DNA of 26,325 nucleotides from SZUA-365 sp034002405. Lineage in GTDB: Bacteria; Bacteroidota; Ignavibacteria; SZUA-365. Positions 16,403-25,001 of the stretch are shown here, piece after piece. The position numbers and the translations under genes were made by a program. The DNA is taken from the NCBI GenBank assembly GCA_034002405.1, contig JAVFAS010000053.1, positions 1 through 26,325 on the forward strand, written 5' to 3'. Under the pieces are notes generated by a model. That model was given only the letters and a program-made list of their open reading frames with translations, was not told the DNA's origin and made no database searches. Every line of letters begins with the position of its first letter. Positions within the stretch are counted from its first letter, which is position 1.

Positions 16403-16435
16403 CGTCCGCCCACCTTCACTCGCGAGGGCACTGTC

Positions 16436-18457
16436 ATGCGAACTCCCGTCCTTTCCTTCCTGCTCGTCGCGCTGATCGCCACCGGGCTCCCCGCGCAGCA
16501 ACGGCACTGGGTCCATTTCACCGACCGCGGCGGGGACGCACGGCAGCGGCTGTCCGCGGTCACCGATGACGCGATCGGTCCGAACGCCCGCGCACTCGCC
16601 CGCCGCGCCGCGTCGGGCACCGCCGATGCCGTGCGTGGGATCGGCGTGGCGGACCTGCCGCCCGCGCCGGCATACCTGCGTGCGCTCGAACAGCTCGGCG
16701 CGCGCGTGGTCGTCTCCTCGCGCTGGCTCAACGCCGTGAGCGTCGAGGCCGATCGCGCGACGCTCGCGCGCATCACCGCGCTCCCCTTCGTCGCGCATAT
16801 CGCTCCCGTACGGCGTTTTCATCGCGAGGCATCCGCGGGCGAGGACATGGCCAAGGCACAGGCGGGACTTTCGTCCCATGGACTTAACTACGGCAACTCC
16901 CTGCCGCAGATGGAAATGATCGACGTTCCGAAAGTGCACGACCTCTGGATCGACGGGACGGACATCGTCATCGGCATGCTCGACAACGGGTATCGCTGGC
17001 GGATTCACGAAGCGATGTCCACGCGGAAGGTGCGCGGCGAATACGACTTCATCAATCTCGACACCCTGACCGAAAACGAAGACGGCGATCCCGCCGGACA
17101 GGACGGACACGGCACGGTGACGTTTTCCACTCTCGGTGGCTTCATGCCGGGGAAGTTGATCGGGCCGGCCTTCAATGCCGAATTCTATCTCGGGAAGACG
17201 GAGAAAAACGGATCCGAAACACAGATTGAAGAGGATTACTGGGTGGCCGGGATCGAATGGCTCGAGGCGCGCGGCGCCTCGATCGTCAGCGCCTCGCTCG
17301 GGTATTCGGATTGGGACGACGGCACCGGCTATTCCTGGTCGAACGGCGATTTCGACGGACGCACGGCGGTCACCACGCGTGCGGCGGTGGAAGCCATGCG
17401 CCGCGGTATCGTCGTGGTCACCGCGATGGGCAATGAGGGCAGTGCGCCGGGCACGTTGATCGCGCCGGCGGACGCCGACAGCATCATCGCCGTGGGCGCG
17501 GTGAATACGAATGGCAGCATCGCGGGCTTCAGTTCGCGGGGTCCCACCAGCGACCAGCGCATCAAGCCCGATATCAGCGCGCCCGGCGTCTCCATTTATT
17601 GCGCGAATCGTTTCGGAACCGATACTTACGAAGCCGCCAACGGCACGTCCCTGGCGACACCGCTGGCCGCGGGCGTGGCCGCGCTCGTGCGTTCCGCGCG
17701 TCCCGAACTCACCCCCGTGCAGGTGCGTGACGCCCTGCGTGCGACCGCCGACAATGCCGCGGCGCCGGACAATCATCGCGGGTGGGGACTGATCAACGCC
17801 TTCGAAGCGGTACTCGCCCACGGCATGGTGATTTCGACGAATCCAAAGATTTTCTGGTCCGGCAACGCGAGCACGATCATGGCCTGGGTGGTGTCGAAAA
17901 ACACCGTCGACGCGGGGAGCGTCCGGCTGGTCTATCAGGTCGACGGCACCCCGCGAGAGCTTCCCATGACAAAAGTCCGGGACTACGACGGTCTTTCCGT
18001 CGGTTCGGGTCTGTATACCGCGTCGATTTCCGGTGTCCCGGAAGGCAAGGAGGTGCGGTTCATCATCCATGCGGCCGATAGCCGGGAGTCCCGCACGTCC
18101 CCGCACGCGATGCTCGACCGCATGCACCACTTCATCGCGGGCGAAAGCCGCACGCTCGGCGCGGAGCATCTCATGCCCGCGGATTTCGCCTTGGAGGAAA
18201 GCGCGCCGAATCCGTTCACGACCATTGACGGCGGTACGGCCGTGATCAACTACGCCGTGCCCCTTCCCGGTGCGAATGTCCGTCTGCGCCTGCATGACAC
18301 ACGCGGACGCGTGTTGCGCACGCTCGCCGATGGCTGGCACGGCGCGGGAATGTTCCGCATCGAGCTGGGTCCCGACGGGCTCGCCACCGGCGTGTATTAT
18401 TACAGTCTCGAATCCGGCGACCGGCAGATCATGCGTCGGCTCGTCGTCGTGAAATAA
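16436..18457 (+). CDS. Secreted subtilisin-like (S8) serine protease with T9SS sorting domain
   Basis: The 673-residue protein has a signal peptide ending near LPAQQ (residue 22). An I9-like propeptide region covers about 25-130 (the ARVVVSSRWLNAVSVEA type of sequence). The catalytic domain spans about 170-470. Asp183 in GMLDNGY, His225 in GQDGHGT, Asn333 in AMGNEG (oxyanion hole) and Ser405 in NGTSLATPLAAG complete the subtilase active site. A beta-sandwich-like linker is followed by a C-terminal type A sorting domain (about 585-673: LEESAPNPF, then LRLHDTRGRVLRTL, ATGVYYYSLES and RRLVVVK), which directs export by the type IX system to the cell surface or medium. A degradative or processing role is likely. 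It starts 33 nt after moxR, with GAGG near the start. Confidence 0.95.
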   Translation: MRTPVLSFLLVALIATGLPAQQRHWVHFTDRGGDARQRLSAVTDDAIGPNARALARRAASGTADAVRGIGVADLPPAPAYLRALEQLGARVVVSSRWLNAVSVEADRATLARITALPFVAHIAPVRRFHREASAGEDMAKAQAGLSSHGLNYGNSLPQMEMIDVPKVHDLWIDGTDIVIGMLDNGYRWRIHEAMSTRKVRGEYDFINLDTLTENEDGDPAGQDGHGTVTFSTLGGFMPGKLIGPAFNAEFYLGKTEKNGSETQIEEDYWVAGIEWLEARGASIVSASLGYSDWDDGTGYSWSNGDFDGRTAVTTRAAVEAMRRGIVVVTAMGNEGSAPGTLIAPADADSIIAVGAVNTNGSIAGFSSRGPTSDQRIKPDISAPGVSIYCANRFGTDTYEAANGTSLATPLAAGVAALVRSARPELTPVQVRDALRATADNAAAPDNHRGWGLINAFEAVLAHGMVISTNPKIFWSGNASTIMAWVVSKNTVDAGSVRLVYQVDGTPRELPMTKVRDYDGLSVGSGLYTASISGVPEGKEVRFIIHAADSRESRTSPHAMLDRMHHFIAGESRTLGAEHLMPADFALEESAPNPFTTIDGGTAVINYAVPLPGANVRLRLHDTRGRVLRTLADGWHGAGMFRIELGPDGLATGVYYYSLESGDRQIMRRLVVVK

Positions 18458-18469
18458 GAAAAGAGATAC

Positions 18470-20644
18470 ATGTCCTTTATTTTGGCCCTCTCCACCTTCG
18501 CGCTCTCCTTCGCCCACAGCGTCGTGTTGCTCGTCGCGCTCGTCGCCGTGGCGGTGCTGTTCAGCATCTGGGTGTACCGTCGCACCGTACCGGAGATTTC
18601 CCGCGGACGGCGCAGCACCTTGATCGCGCTGCGTGCCGGCGCCCTGGCGGTGCTGCTCTTCCTGCTGTTCGAGCCCGTGTTGAACCTGCAGCGCAGCGAG
18701 GAACTCGCGCCACGGGTCGCGGTGCTGCTCGACAACTCGAAGAGCATGACGGTCGAGGACGCCGGGGTCGCGCGCGCCACGCGCATGAAGGAGTTCGTGT
18801 CACGCGCCACCTTCCGCGACATCGAGGGCGGCGGGGAGAAAACCGCCTGGCTGTTCGGCGGCAAGGCCTTCCCGATGCAGGAGGTGACGGCGGACTCGCT
18901 GACGTTCACGAGCGTGGAGACCGATATCAGCCGCGCGCTGCAGCAGGTCGCCGACGCCGAGAGGGAGCAGAACCTCCGCGCCGTGGTCCTCGTCACCGAC
19001 GGGGTGTTCACCGCGGGAAAGAATCCGCTCTACGCCGCGCAGGCCCTCGGCATGCCGGTGCATGTCGTCGCCGTCGGTGATTCCACCGAGAAAAAGGATA
19101 TCCTTGTCGGAAGAGTACTGGCCAACAGCATCGCCTATCTCGAAAGCACGCTGCCGGTGGATGTGACCGTGCGCAGCGCGGGCTTCGACGGCGGCCGTAC
19201 GCGTGTGACCCTGCTTGACGGCGGCCGCGTGATCGGGAGCGAGCTGTTGGACTTGCGTCCGGGGGTGAATGAATATCCGCTCGCCTTTTCCTACGAACCG
19301 AAGGAAGAGGGCGTGCGCAAGCTCACCGTACGCGTCGATCCCGTCGCGGGAGAGTTGACCACGAAAAACAACAGCCGCGCCGTTTTTGTCAAGGTGCTGA
19401 AGAGCCGCATGAAGGTCACGATTCTCACCGCGGCCCCGAGTCCGGACGTCTCGTTGCTGCAGCGCGAGCTGGCCAAGGACCGCAATATCACCACCGTGTT
19501 GCACGCGCAGCGTGGCAGCGGTGCGTGGTACGACGCCGCACCGACAACCAGGAGCTTTCTTGATGCCGATGTCGTCGTCCTCGCGGGTTTCCCCGGCACG
19601 CGCAATGACCTGGGCGTGCTGCGGCAGCTTGCCGAGGCGGTGGAAAAGAAATCCGTGCCGCTGATGATCCTGCCCTCGCGCACCACGGATTTCGCCACGC
19701 TCAAGGCGGGACTCGACCAGGCGCTGCCGTTCGAACTCGTGCAGTGGCGACCGAACGAAACCGAGGTGTTCTTCGAACGCAGCGAGACCGCGCGGCTCAA
19801 TCCGATCGTCGCCACGGGCATCGCGGCGGAGTCCTGGAGCGCGCTGCCGCCGCTGTTCAAAACCGAATCGAGCTTCCGGACCCGCGCGGGCGCGGATATT
19901 CTCGGCACGATGAAACTCAACGGTATCAGTTTCAACGAACCGCTGCTGCTCACGCGCCGCCTCGGTTCGCGCAAGGTGCTCGCCTGGACCGCCTACGGCC
20001 TCTGGCGCTGGGAGCTCGCCTACGACGTACAGAACGGGGAGGTCCCGGGCCGCCTGCTCTCCAACGCCGTGCGTTGGCTGACGACGCGCGAAGAAGATAA
20101 AATGGTCCGGATTACCCCGGCGAAGGAGTTCTTCGACAGCGGGGAGGACGTGGAATTCTTCGCCCAGGTCTACAACGCCAGTTACGAAGCAGTGGAAAAC
20201 GCCGCCGTGACGGTCGCGGTCACCCGCGGCGGGGAAACGCGCGAACTGGTGCTTTCACCGCTGGGCGCGGGACGCTATGCCGGCACGCTGGACGTGACCG
20301 AGGAAGGGGATTACACCTTCACGGGCAAGGCCGAGCTCGACGGGCAGTCGCTGGGCACCGACCGCGGGCGCTTCGCCGTGGGCGAGCTCACTATCGAGTT
20401 CCAGGACACACGGATGAACAACATCCTGCTCCGTCAGATCGCCGCCGCCACCGGCGGTCGGTACTTCCCGATCGACGACGCCGACGGCCTGCCCGCCGCC
20501 GTCGCCGGCGCGTCCTCGTTCACCCCCACCGACCGCATCATCAAATCCGATATCCAGCTCTGGAATCTCGTCTGGCTGCTCGCCCTCGCCGTGCTGCTCT
20601 TCGCCATCGAGTGGTATCTGCGGAAACAGGCGGGCATGTTGTAA
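18470..20644 (+). CDS. Membrane-anchored VWA-domain protein (BatA-like layout)
   Basis: The 724-residue protein has two N-terminal transmembrane helices (about 13-36 and 50-70) and one near the C-terminus (about 697-716). A large periplasm-facing part lies between them. The VWA domain (about 82-220) has an intact metal site: DNSKS (D88, S90, S92), the Thr in ETDISRAL (151), and VTDG with D177. A central region (about 310-430: MKVTILTAAPSPDVSLLQ, ADVVVLAGFPG) resembles the class I glutamine amidotransferase-like fold often found in these proteins. A C-terminal beta domain follows (FDSGEDVEFFAQVYNASYE). Proteins of this type commonly accompany MoxR ATPases, and a MoxR gene lies one gene upstream. 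The start has a purine-rich GAAAAGAG just upstream and is 12 nt from the subtilase stop, so the genes are cotranscribed. Confidence 0.85.
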   Translation: MSFILALSTFALSFAHSVVLLVALVAVAVLFSIWVYRRTVPEISRGRRSTLIALRAGALAVLLFLLFEPVLNLQRSEELAPRVAVLLDNSKSMTVEDAGVARATRMKEFVSRATFRDIEGGGEKTAWLFGGKAFPMQEVTADSLTFTSVETDISRALQQVADAEREQNLRAVVLVTDGVFTAGKNPLYAAQALGMPVHVVAVGDSTEKKDILVGRVLANSIAYLESTLPVDVTVRSAGFDGGRTRVTLLDGGRVIGSELLDLRPGVNEYPLAFSYEPKEEGVRKLTVRVDPVAGELTTKNNSRAVFVKVLKSRMKVTILTAAPSPDVSLLQRELAKDRNITTVLHAQRGSGAWYDAAPTTRSFLDADVVVLAGFPGTRNDLGVLRQLAEAVEKKSVPLMILPSRTTDFATLKAGLDQALPFELVQWRPNETEVFFERSETARLNPIVATGIAAESWSALPPLFKTESSFRTRAGADILGTMKLNGISFNEPLLLTRRLGSRKVLAWTAYGLWRWELAYDVQNGEVPGRLLSNAVRWLTTREEDKMVRITPAKEFFDSGEDVEFFAQVYNASYEAVENAAVTVAVTRGGETRELVLSPLGAGRYAGTLDVTEEGDYTFTGKAELDGQSLGTDRGRFAVGELTIEFQDTRMNNILLRQIAAATGGRYFPIDDADGLPAAVAGASSFTPTDRIIKSDIQLWNLVWLLALAVLLFAIEWYLRKQAGML

Positions 20645-20694
20645 GAAGGCAGGCGCCTCCGCGGGACCGCGGCCCGAACGGCCGGAGCAGGAGA

Positions 20695-20716
20695 GCCCGG
20701 GCCTTCCGGCCCGGGT
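20695..20716. repeat. GC-rich perfect inverted repeat (stem-loop)
   Basis: CCCGGGCC (20696-20703) and GGCCCGGG (20708-20715) form an 8-bp stem around the loop TTCC, extended by a G-T pair. It lies about 50 nt past the stop of the VWA membrane protein gene. No T-tract follows on either strand, so it is not a standard intrinsic terminator. It may slow RNA decay or mark the transcript end. Confidence 0.45.
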
Positions 20717-20798
20717 GACGCGTGCGCCGGGTAACTTCCCCTCTCCCCGCGTGTTATTCCCCCGGTACCGATTCCTCTGTTTTTCTCCGGATATTTCC

Positions 20799-23700
20799 AT
20801 GATCACTCCCACCGCCGCGACACCCGCGCGCGCGCCGCACCTCCCGGTCTTGCCGTTTCGCGGGCAGACCGCGCGCGTGTGCTCCGCCGTTCCCGTCATC
20901 CTGATCACGGTTCTGCTGCTCCTCCCCGACGCCGCGCTTTCGCAACCCGTTCTGAATTTCAAGCGGGTGACGGTCAACTGGCCGACGATGGAATTGTATT
21001 TCACGGTGGGCTGTGATGGATCACCGGCATGGGATATGCGGAAGGAACATCTCCGGATACATGAAAACGGAGTTGAAATTCCGGAATTTACGTTGTGGTG
21101 CCCGGATCCTGCCATTCGCTGCGCGGCCTCGGTCGCGCTGGTCGCCGACGCGAGCGCAAGCATGAAGGGCGGCGGGATCGAGGGGGTGCGCGCGGGCCTG
21201 ACGGCCTTCGCCCAGATGATGGATGGGGTGGTGGACGAGGCCGCGCTCATCACAGCGGGGAATCCGCCCGTGATCCGGCGGGAGATGACCGTGGACAAAC
21301 CGGCACTCCGGACCGCCATCGACAGCCTGCGGGCCTCGGGCGGATCGGCGATCTGGGATGGTGCGATGATGGGACTCGAGCATCTGATCAATACGGGAGA
21401 GAACCAGTGCCGGGCGCTGATTCTCTGCGCCGACGGGATGGACAACCTTTCCGCGACCACCTTGGGGGAACTGATCACGCGGGCGAACCGGAACCGCATC
21501 CGCATCTTCACGCTCGGATATGGCAACGTCATCAACGCGACGGAACTCGAACTGCTCGCCCAGCTCACGGGCGGGCGGCATTATCAGTCGCCCAATGCCG
21601 GGCAGCTCGCGATGATCTACGAGGAAATCACCGCGTCCGTTTTTTATCCGATCTGGGAATGTATCATCACCTATGATCGTGACTGCGCCGACGGGACGAA
21701 TCGTACAGTGGATTTGCAGTTGCGGGATTACTGCGACGGGGAGGATGCCAAATCAAAAACGTATATCGCTCCACTTGATTCGACGACATATTCCTTGCAG
21801 CGACTGCGCATCGAAACGGTTACCTCGGTTCCGCGCGAGGAGGTCACCGTGCCGCTGCTGCTCGACGTGATCCCCGGGGACGCGACACTGCGTCCGTTCG
21901 ACATCACGATTGCCTCTGGTACGCCGGCCCGGCCTTTGATCGAAGTATCCGTGCCGGCCGGGAGTCCGCTCGACAGCGTCGCGCTGCGGATCGACCGTTC
22001 CGCCGATAGCGTGCGCATTCGCCTGGATGAGGATGTCCCGATCGCCGTGCCCGGGACGCTGCTGGAACTGCGCTTCCATACGCAGGGGATCCTGGACAGC
22101 AGCTGGTTCCCGCTCGGTGCGAGAGTACAGGATGTTCATGTCCCCTGTGCGGGGACCGTCGTGAGCAGTGGCGGGTATCGCATCGTGCCGCGGCTCCTGC
22201 CGCGTCTCACTCCGGAGGGGGAGCTGTGGGTGTGTCCGGGCGGCACCGTCGAACTCACCGCGAACGAGGGTTTTGTTTCCTATCGCTGGTCGACGGGCGA
22301 CACCACGCGGTCGATTCTCGCCGATGCGGACGCCGCGTATTTCGTGGACGTCGTCGATGGCGCGGGGGACACGCTCCGCTCGGCCGCCACGGTTGTGCGC
22401 TTCCATCCCCGGCGACGGGTCTGGCTCGAGCCGCAGGGAGCACTGACCGCCTGTCGCGAGAGCAATGTGGATTTTCGCGTCGCGGGTGATACGGCGGGGG
22501 CGCGCATCTTCTGGAAGTGGGAGAGTGCGCCACGGTCGCTCTACCCGAGCAAGGTGCCGGACAAGATCTGGGCGCGGGTCGTCGACGAGTTCGGCTGCGT
22601 CTTCGCCACCGATACGATATGGACGAATGCCTACGATCCCCCCGTGACCCTCAACGTAGCCGGGGATGTCGTGTACGTTTGTCCCGGCGATAGCGTCGCA
22701 TTGCGGGTGATGGAGGACTATCCGTTTTATTTCTGGGATGCCGGTTACCTGAAGGGAGACAGCGTGCGCGGCATCTTTGCCCGCGCCGATGGTGGGTGGC
22801 ATGGGGATGGGCGCTATTCCTATTATGTGCGCGACAGCAGCGGCTGCCGCGGCAGTTGGCATTCCGTCACGGTGAAGGAATATCCGCGGCGGACGATCGC
22901 GATCGATCGCGGACAACGTATCGTGCTCTGTCCGGACGCGGAAGCGCGGGTGTCCGGCACCGGGGATTTCGCCGCCTGGCGCTGGTCCACCGGGGACACG
23001 ACGCGCACGATTCCCGTGCGTGGCACTACCGTGGCGGGAACGGATACCCTATGGGTCGAGGGGATCGCCGCCGAAGGATGCGTGACGCGTTCCGCGCCGT
23101 TGGTGGTGGAAACCGTGACACGACCCGCTCCGCGCATCACTCCCGGCACGCTCACCGCGCTGTGTCCCGAAGACCGTGTGCGTCTCGACGCCGGCGAAGG
23201 ATACGAATCCTACCGCTGGTCCACCGGCGACACGACGCGCTTCATCGAGGTCGACACGGAGGGCGGGTATGTCGTCGCCGTCACCGCGCATGGCGGCTGC
23301 GTGGGAATATCGGACACGCTGCTCCTGAGAAGGGAGGATGTGGCATTCGTTCCGGTGACCTACGCCGGATCGCCGATGCTCTGTCCCGGTGGCACGCTGC
23401 TCCTGGAAGCACCGGAGGGGTATGCCAACTACCGCTGGAACACCGGGGCCCGCACGCGCACGCTTGCCGTGCATGCGGCGGGGGCGTATGCCGTGTCCGT
23501 GCTGTCCCCCGGCGGTTGCGAGGGCGTTTCCGAGCTCGTGCACGTCGGCATGCGCACGCAGCAACGGCCGCGAATCACCCGTGACGGCCTGACGCTTTCG
23601 ACCGGGCTGTTCTTCGTCTCGCATCAGTGGCTGCGCGACGGACAGCCGATCAGCGGAGCGGCAGGTCCGATTTACGAGGTGACGGATATCGGCCGCTACG

Positions 23701-24035
23701 CGGTGCAGGTGGTCGACAGTTGCGGTGCGGTGCTGCTGTCCGATGAAATCAATATCACCACGCTGGGCATCGCATCCCGTCCCGAGCTGTTCCGTCTCGA
23801 CGTCTATCCCGATCCGAGCGACGGTAGGATCCATCTGGACGTGCGCGGCGCGTCGGGACCCGTGCAGGCCGAACTGCATGATCTGTTGGGCCGCCGCATC
23901 ACGCGGTACGAGTGGAGGGCGGAAGGTGTGCTCCGCGCGGTGATGGACTTCCACGGCGCGCCGCCGGGCATCTACATCCTCCGCCTCGCGCATTCCGGCG
24001 GACAGATCACCCGCCGCCTCACGAAAACGAAATGA
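20799..24035 (+). CDS. Large secreted VWA/Ig-like repeat surface protein with T9SS sorting domain
   Basis: The ATG at 20799 is preferred because the signal peptide (hydrophobic core about 29-45, cleavage near AALSQ) lies close to it. An upstream in-frame ATG would add 28 atypical residues. The 1078-residue product has an N-terminal strand domain, a VWA domain (about 108-300) with metal motif DASAS (D117, S119, S121), and a beta domain to about 465. A tandem series of Ig/PKD-like units follows. Four carry the near-identical core YRWSTGDTTR or a variant, at residues 495, 727, 805 and 878, usually after a conserved CPG, CPD or CPE start. The C-terminal sorting domain (about 995-1078) reads VYPDPSDG, where Asp replaces the usual Asn, and ends RRLTKTK. 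It should be exported by T9SS and anchored at the surface. An adhesin-like role is inferred from the architecture. Confidence 0.85.
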   Translation: MITPTAATPARAPHLPVLPFRGQTARVCSAVPVILITVLLLLPDAALSQPVLNFKRVTVNWPTMELYFTVGCDGSPAWDMRKEHLRIHENGVEIPEFTLWCPDPAIRCAASVALVADASASMKGGGIEGVRAGLTAFAQMMDGVVDEAALITAGNPPVIRREMTVDKPALRTAIDSLRASGGSAIWDGAMMGLEHLINTGENQCRALILCADGMDNLSATTLGELITRANRNRIRIFTLGYGNVINATELELLAQLTGGRHYQSPNAGQLAMIYEEITASVFYPIWECIITYDRDCADGTNRTVDLQLRDYCDGEDAKSKTYIAPLDSTTYSLQRLRIETVTSVPREEVTVPLLLDVIPGDATLRPFDITIASGTPARPLIEVSVPAGSPLDSVALRIDRSADSVRIRLDEDVPIAVPGTLLELRFHTQGILDSSWFPLGARVQDVHVPCAGTVVSSGGYRIVPRLLPRLTPEGELWVCPGGTVELTANEGFVSYRWSTGDTTRSILADADAAYFVDVVDGAGDTLRSAATVVRFHPRRRVWLEPQGALTACRESNVDFRVAGDTAGARIFWKWESAPRSLYPSKVPDKIWARVVDEFGCVFATDTIWTNAYDPPVTLNVAGDVVYVCPGDSVALRVMEDYPFYFWDAGYLKGDSVRGIFARADGGWHGDGRYSYYVRDSSGCRGSWHSVTVKEYPRRTIAIDRGQRIVLCPDAEARVSGTGDFAAWRWSTGDTTRTIPVRGTTVAGTDTLWVEGIAAEGCVTRSAPLVVETVTRPAPRITPGTLTALCPEDRVRLDAGEGYESYRWSTGDTTRFIEVDTEGGYVVAVTAHGGCVGISDTLLLRREDVAFVPVTYAGSPMLCPGGTLLLEAPEGYANYRWNTGARTRTLAVHAAGAYAVSVLSPGGCEGVSELVHVGMRTQQRPRITRDGLTLSTGLFFVSHQWLRDGQPISGAAGPIYEVTDIGRYAVQVVDSCGAVLLSDEINITTLGIASRPELFRLDVYPDPSDGRIHLDVRGASGPVQAELHDLLGRRITRYEWRAEGVLRAVMDFHGAPPGIYILRLAHSGGQITRRLTKTK

Positions 24036-24052
24036 TGGAGCGCGGGTGACCG

Positions 24053-24832
24053 TTAGTCCCAGTTGAGTTCTGATTTGTTCAGGAAGCTCTCGATTCCCGT
24101 GCGGAAGTCGGGGGTGGCGCGGCTGATGGCATTTTGCCAGGCGGCGAGGGACATGGCGTCGGTGAGAGTGCGATCCGCCACCGAATTCATGAGCTGCTTG
24201 GTCATGGCCACGGCTTGGGGAGACGTTTCCGTGGCGATCTCATGCGCGATATGCGAAACAGTATCGTCGAGGCGTTCGGCGCTCACGACATGATTCACCA
24301 TGCCGAGTTCCTTCGCGCGCGCGGCGTCGACGAGATGACCGCGGATGAGCAGTTCGCGCGCCGCGCCCATGCCGCAGCGCTCCATCAGCAGCTTCATCAC
24401 GATGGCGGGGACGAAGCCGATGCGGACTTCGGTGAACCCGAGTTTCGCATCCTCGACCGCGACCACGATATCGCAGGTCAGCGCGAGTCCGCAGCCCCCG
24501 GCGATCGCGTGCCCGTTCACCCGCGCGATGGTTGGCTTCGTGCTCATGCGGATCGCATGCATCAGGCGCATGAGCGCGCGGGAATCCTCGACGTTCTCCA
24601 GGACCGCATTCTCGCTGATGTCGCGCAGATAGGCAAGATCCGCGCCGGCGCAGAACACCCCGCCGCGTCCCGTCAGCACGATCACCCGCACGGCCGGATC
24701 CGCCTCCGCCGCGGCAAACGCCTCCCGCAATTCCGCCACCACCTCCGCATTGAGCGCATTCCGTTTGTCCGGCCGGTTGAGCGCGATGGTGCGGACGGCA
24801 GCGCGGTCGTCGATTTCGATGAATGTGGACAT
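24053..24832 (-). CDS. Enoyl-CoA hydratase/isomerase family protein, methylglutaconyl-CoA hydratase-like
   Basis: The ATG at 24832 gives a 259-residue protein, the usual family length, with AGGTG about 7 nt upstream. A longer frame to 24946 is rejected as non-coding. The crotonase fold is clear: NRPDKRNALN, the oxyanion-hole segments VFCAGADL and GHAIAGGCGLALTCD, and FTEVRIGFVPA. The last contains the Glu equivalent to rat Glu164. The other hydratase Glu (rat Glu144, normally in GGGCEL) is Gly here. That combination, together with EVRIGxxPA, resembles the LiuC-type methylglutaconyl-CoA hydratases of leucine breakdown rather than short-chain enoyl-CoA hydratase. Assignment beyond the family is tentative, since no other leucine-pathway gene is in view. 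It is convergent with the VWA/Ig-like gene (17 nt between stops) and divergent from the thioredoxin-like gene. Confidence 0.85.
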   Translation of the reverse strand: MSTFIEIDDRAAVRTIALNRPDKRNALNAEVVAELREAFAAAEADPAVRVIVLTGRGGVFCAGADLAYLRDISENAVLENVEDSRALMRLMHAIRMSTKPTIARVNGHAIAGGCGLALTCDIVVAVEDAKLGFTEVRIGFVPAIVMKLLMERCGMGAARELLIRGHLVDAARAKELGMVNHVVSAERLDDTVSHIAHEIATETSPQAVAMTKQLMNSVADRTLTDAMSLAAWQNAISRATPDFRTGIESFLNKSELNWD

Positions 24833-24909
24833 GGGGCACCTGAATTTCTTGTTGCGGAGCATTCTGTCGGGTTGAAGGAAAATATGCCCCTGCCTCATCG
24901 GAAATACAA

Positions 24910-24919
24910 GCACATGTGC
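24910..24919. promoter_or_regulatory. Perfect palindrome in the divergent intergenic region
   Basis: GCACATGTGC is a 10-bp perfect palindrome 78 nt upstream of the hydratase start. A possible -7 element (TATTTTCC on the minus strand) lies between it and the gene. It could be an operator half-site pair, but no regulator is encoded nearby. Confidence 0.25.
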
Positions 24920-24963
24920 ACGGCGCGCGCTTCCCCCCGGAATCATTTTCGCCGGTCGGGAAT

Positions 24964-24977
24964 CATATCGTGATATG
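24964..24977. promoter_or_regulatory. Inverted repeat upstream of the thioredoxin-like gene
   Basis: CATATC and GATATG are exact inverted arms separated by GT, 25 nt before the preferred ATG at 25002. The position suits a repressor site or simply an AT-rich promoter. Nothing in the sequence identifies a cognate protein. Confidence 0.25.
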
Positions 24978-25001
24978 GTTTTCTCACCGGAGTCCGATCA
25001 C

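Noticed and set aside
15392..18517. A 1041-codon open frame on the minus strand
   Set aside because: It is fully antisense to the MoxR ATPase and subtilase genes, both with intact catalytic motifs. Long antisense frames are common at this GC content.
7010..20644. Anti-phage or toxin-antitoxin system built on MoxR/VWA
   Set aside because: MoxR-VWA pairs occur in some ternary defence-like systems, but the neighbours here are folding and proteolysis genes. No nuclease, toxin or mobile element is present.
20695..20716. Rho-independent terminator
   Set aside because: The stem is strong but no T-tract follows on either strand, so it is listed only as an inverted repeat.
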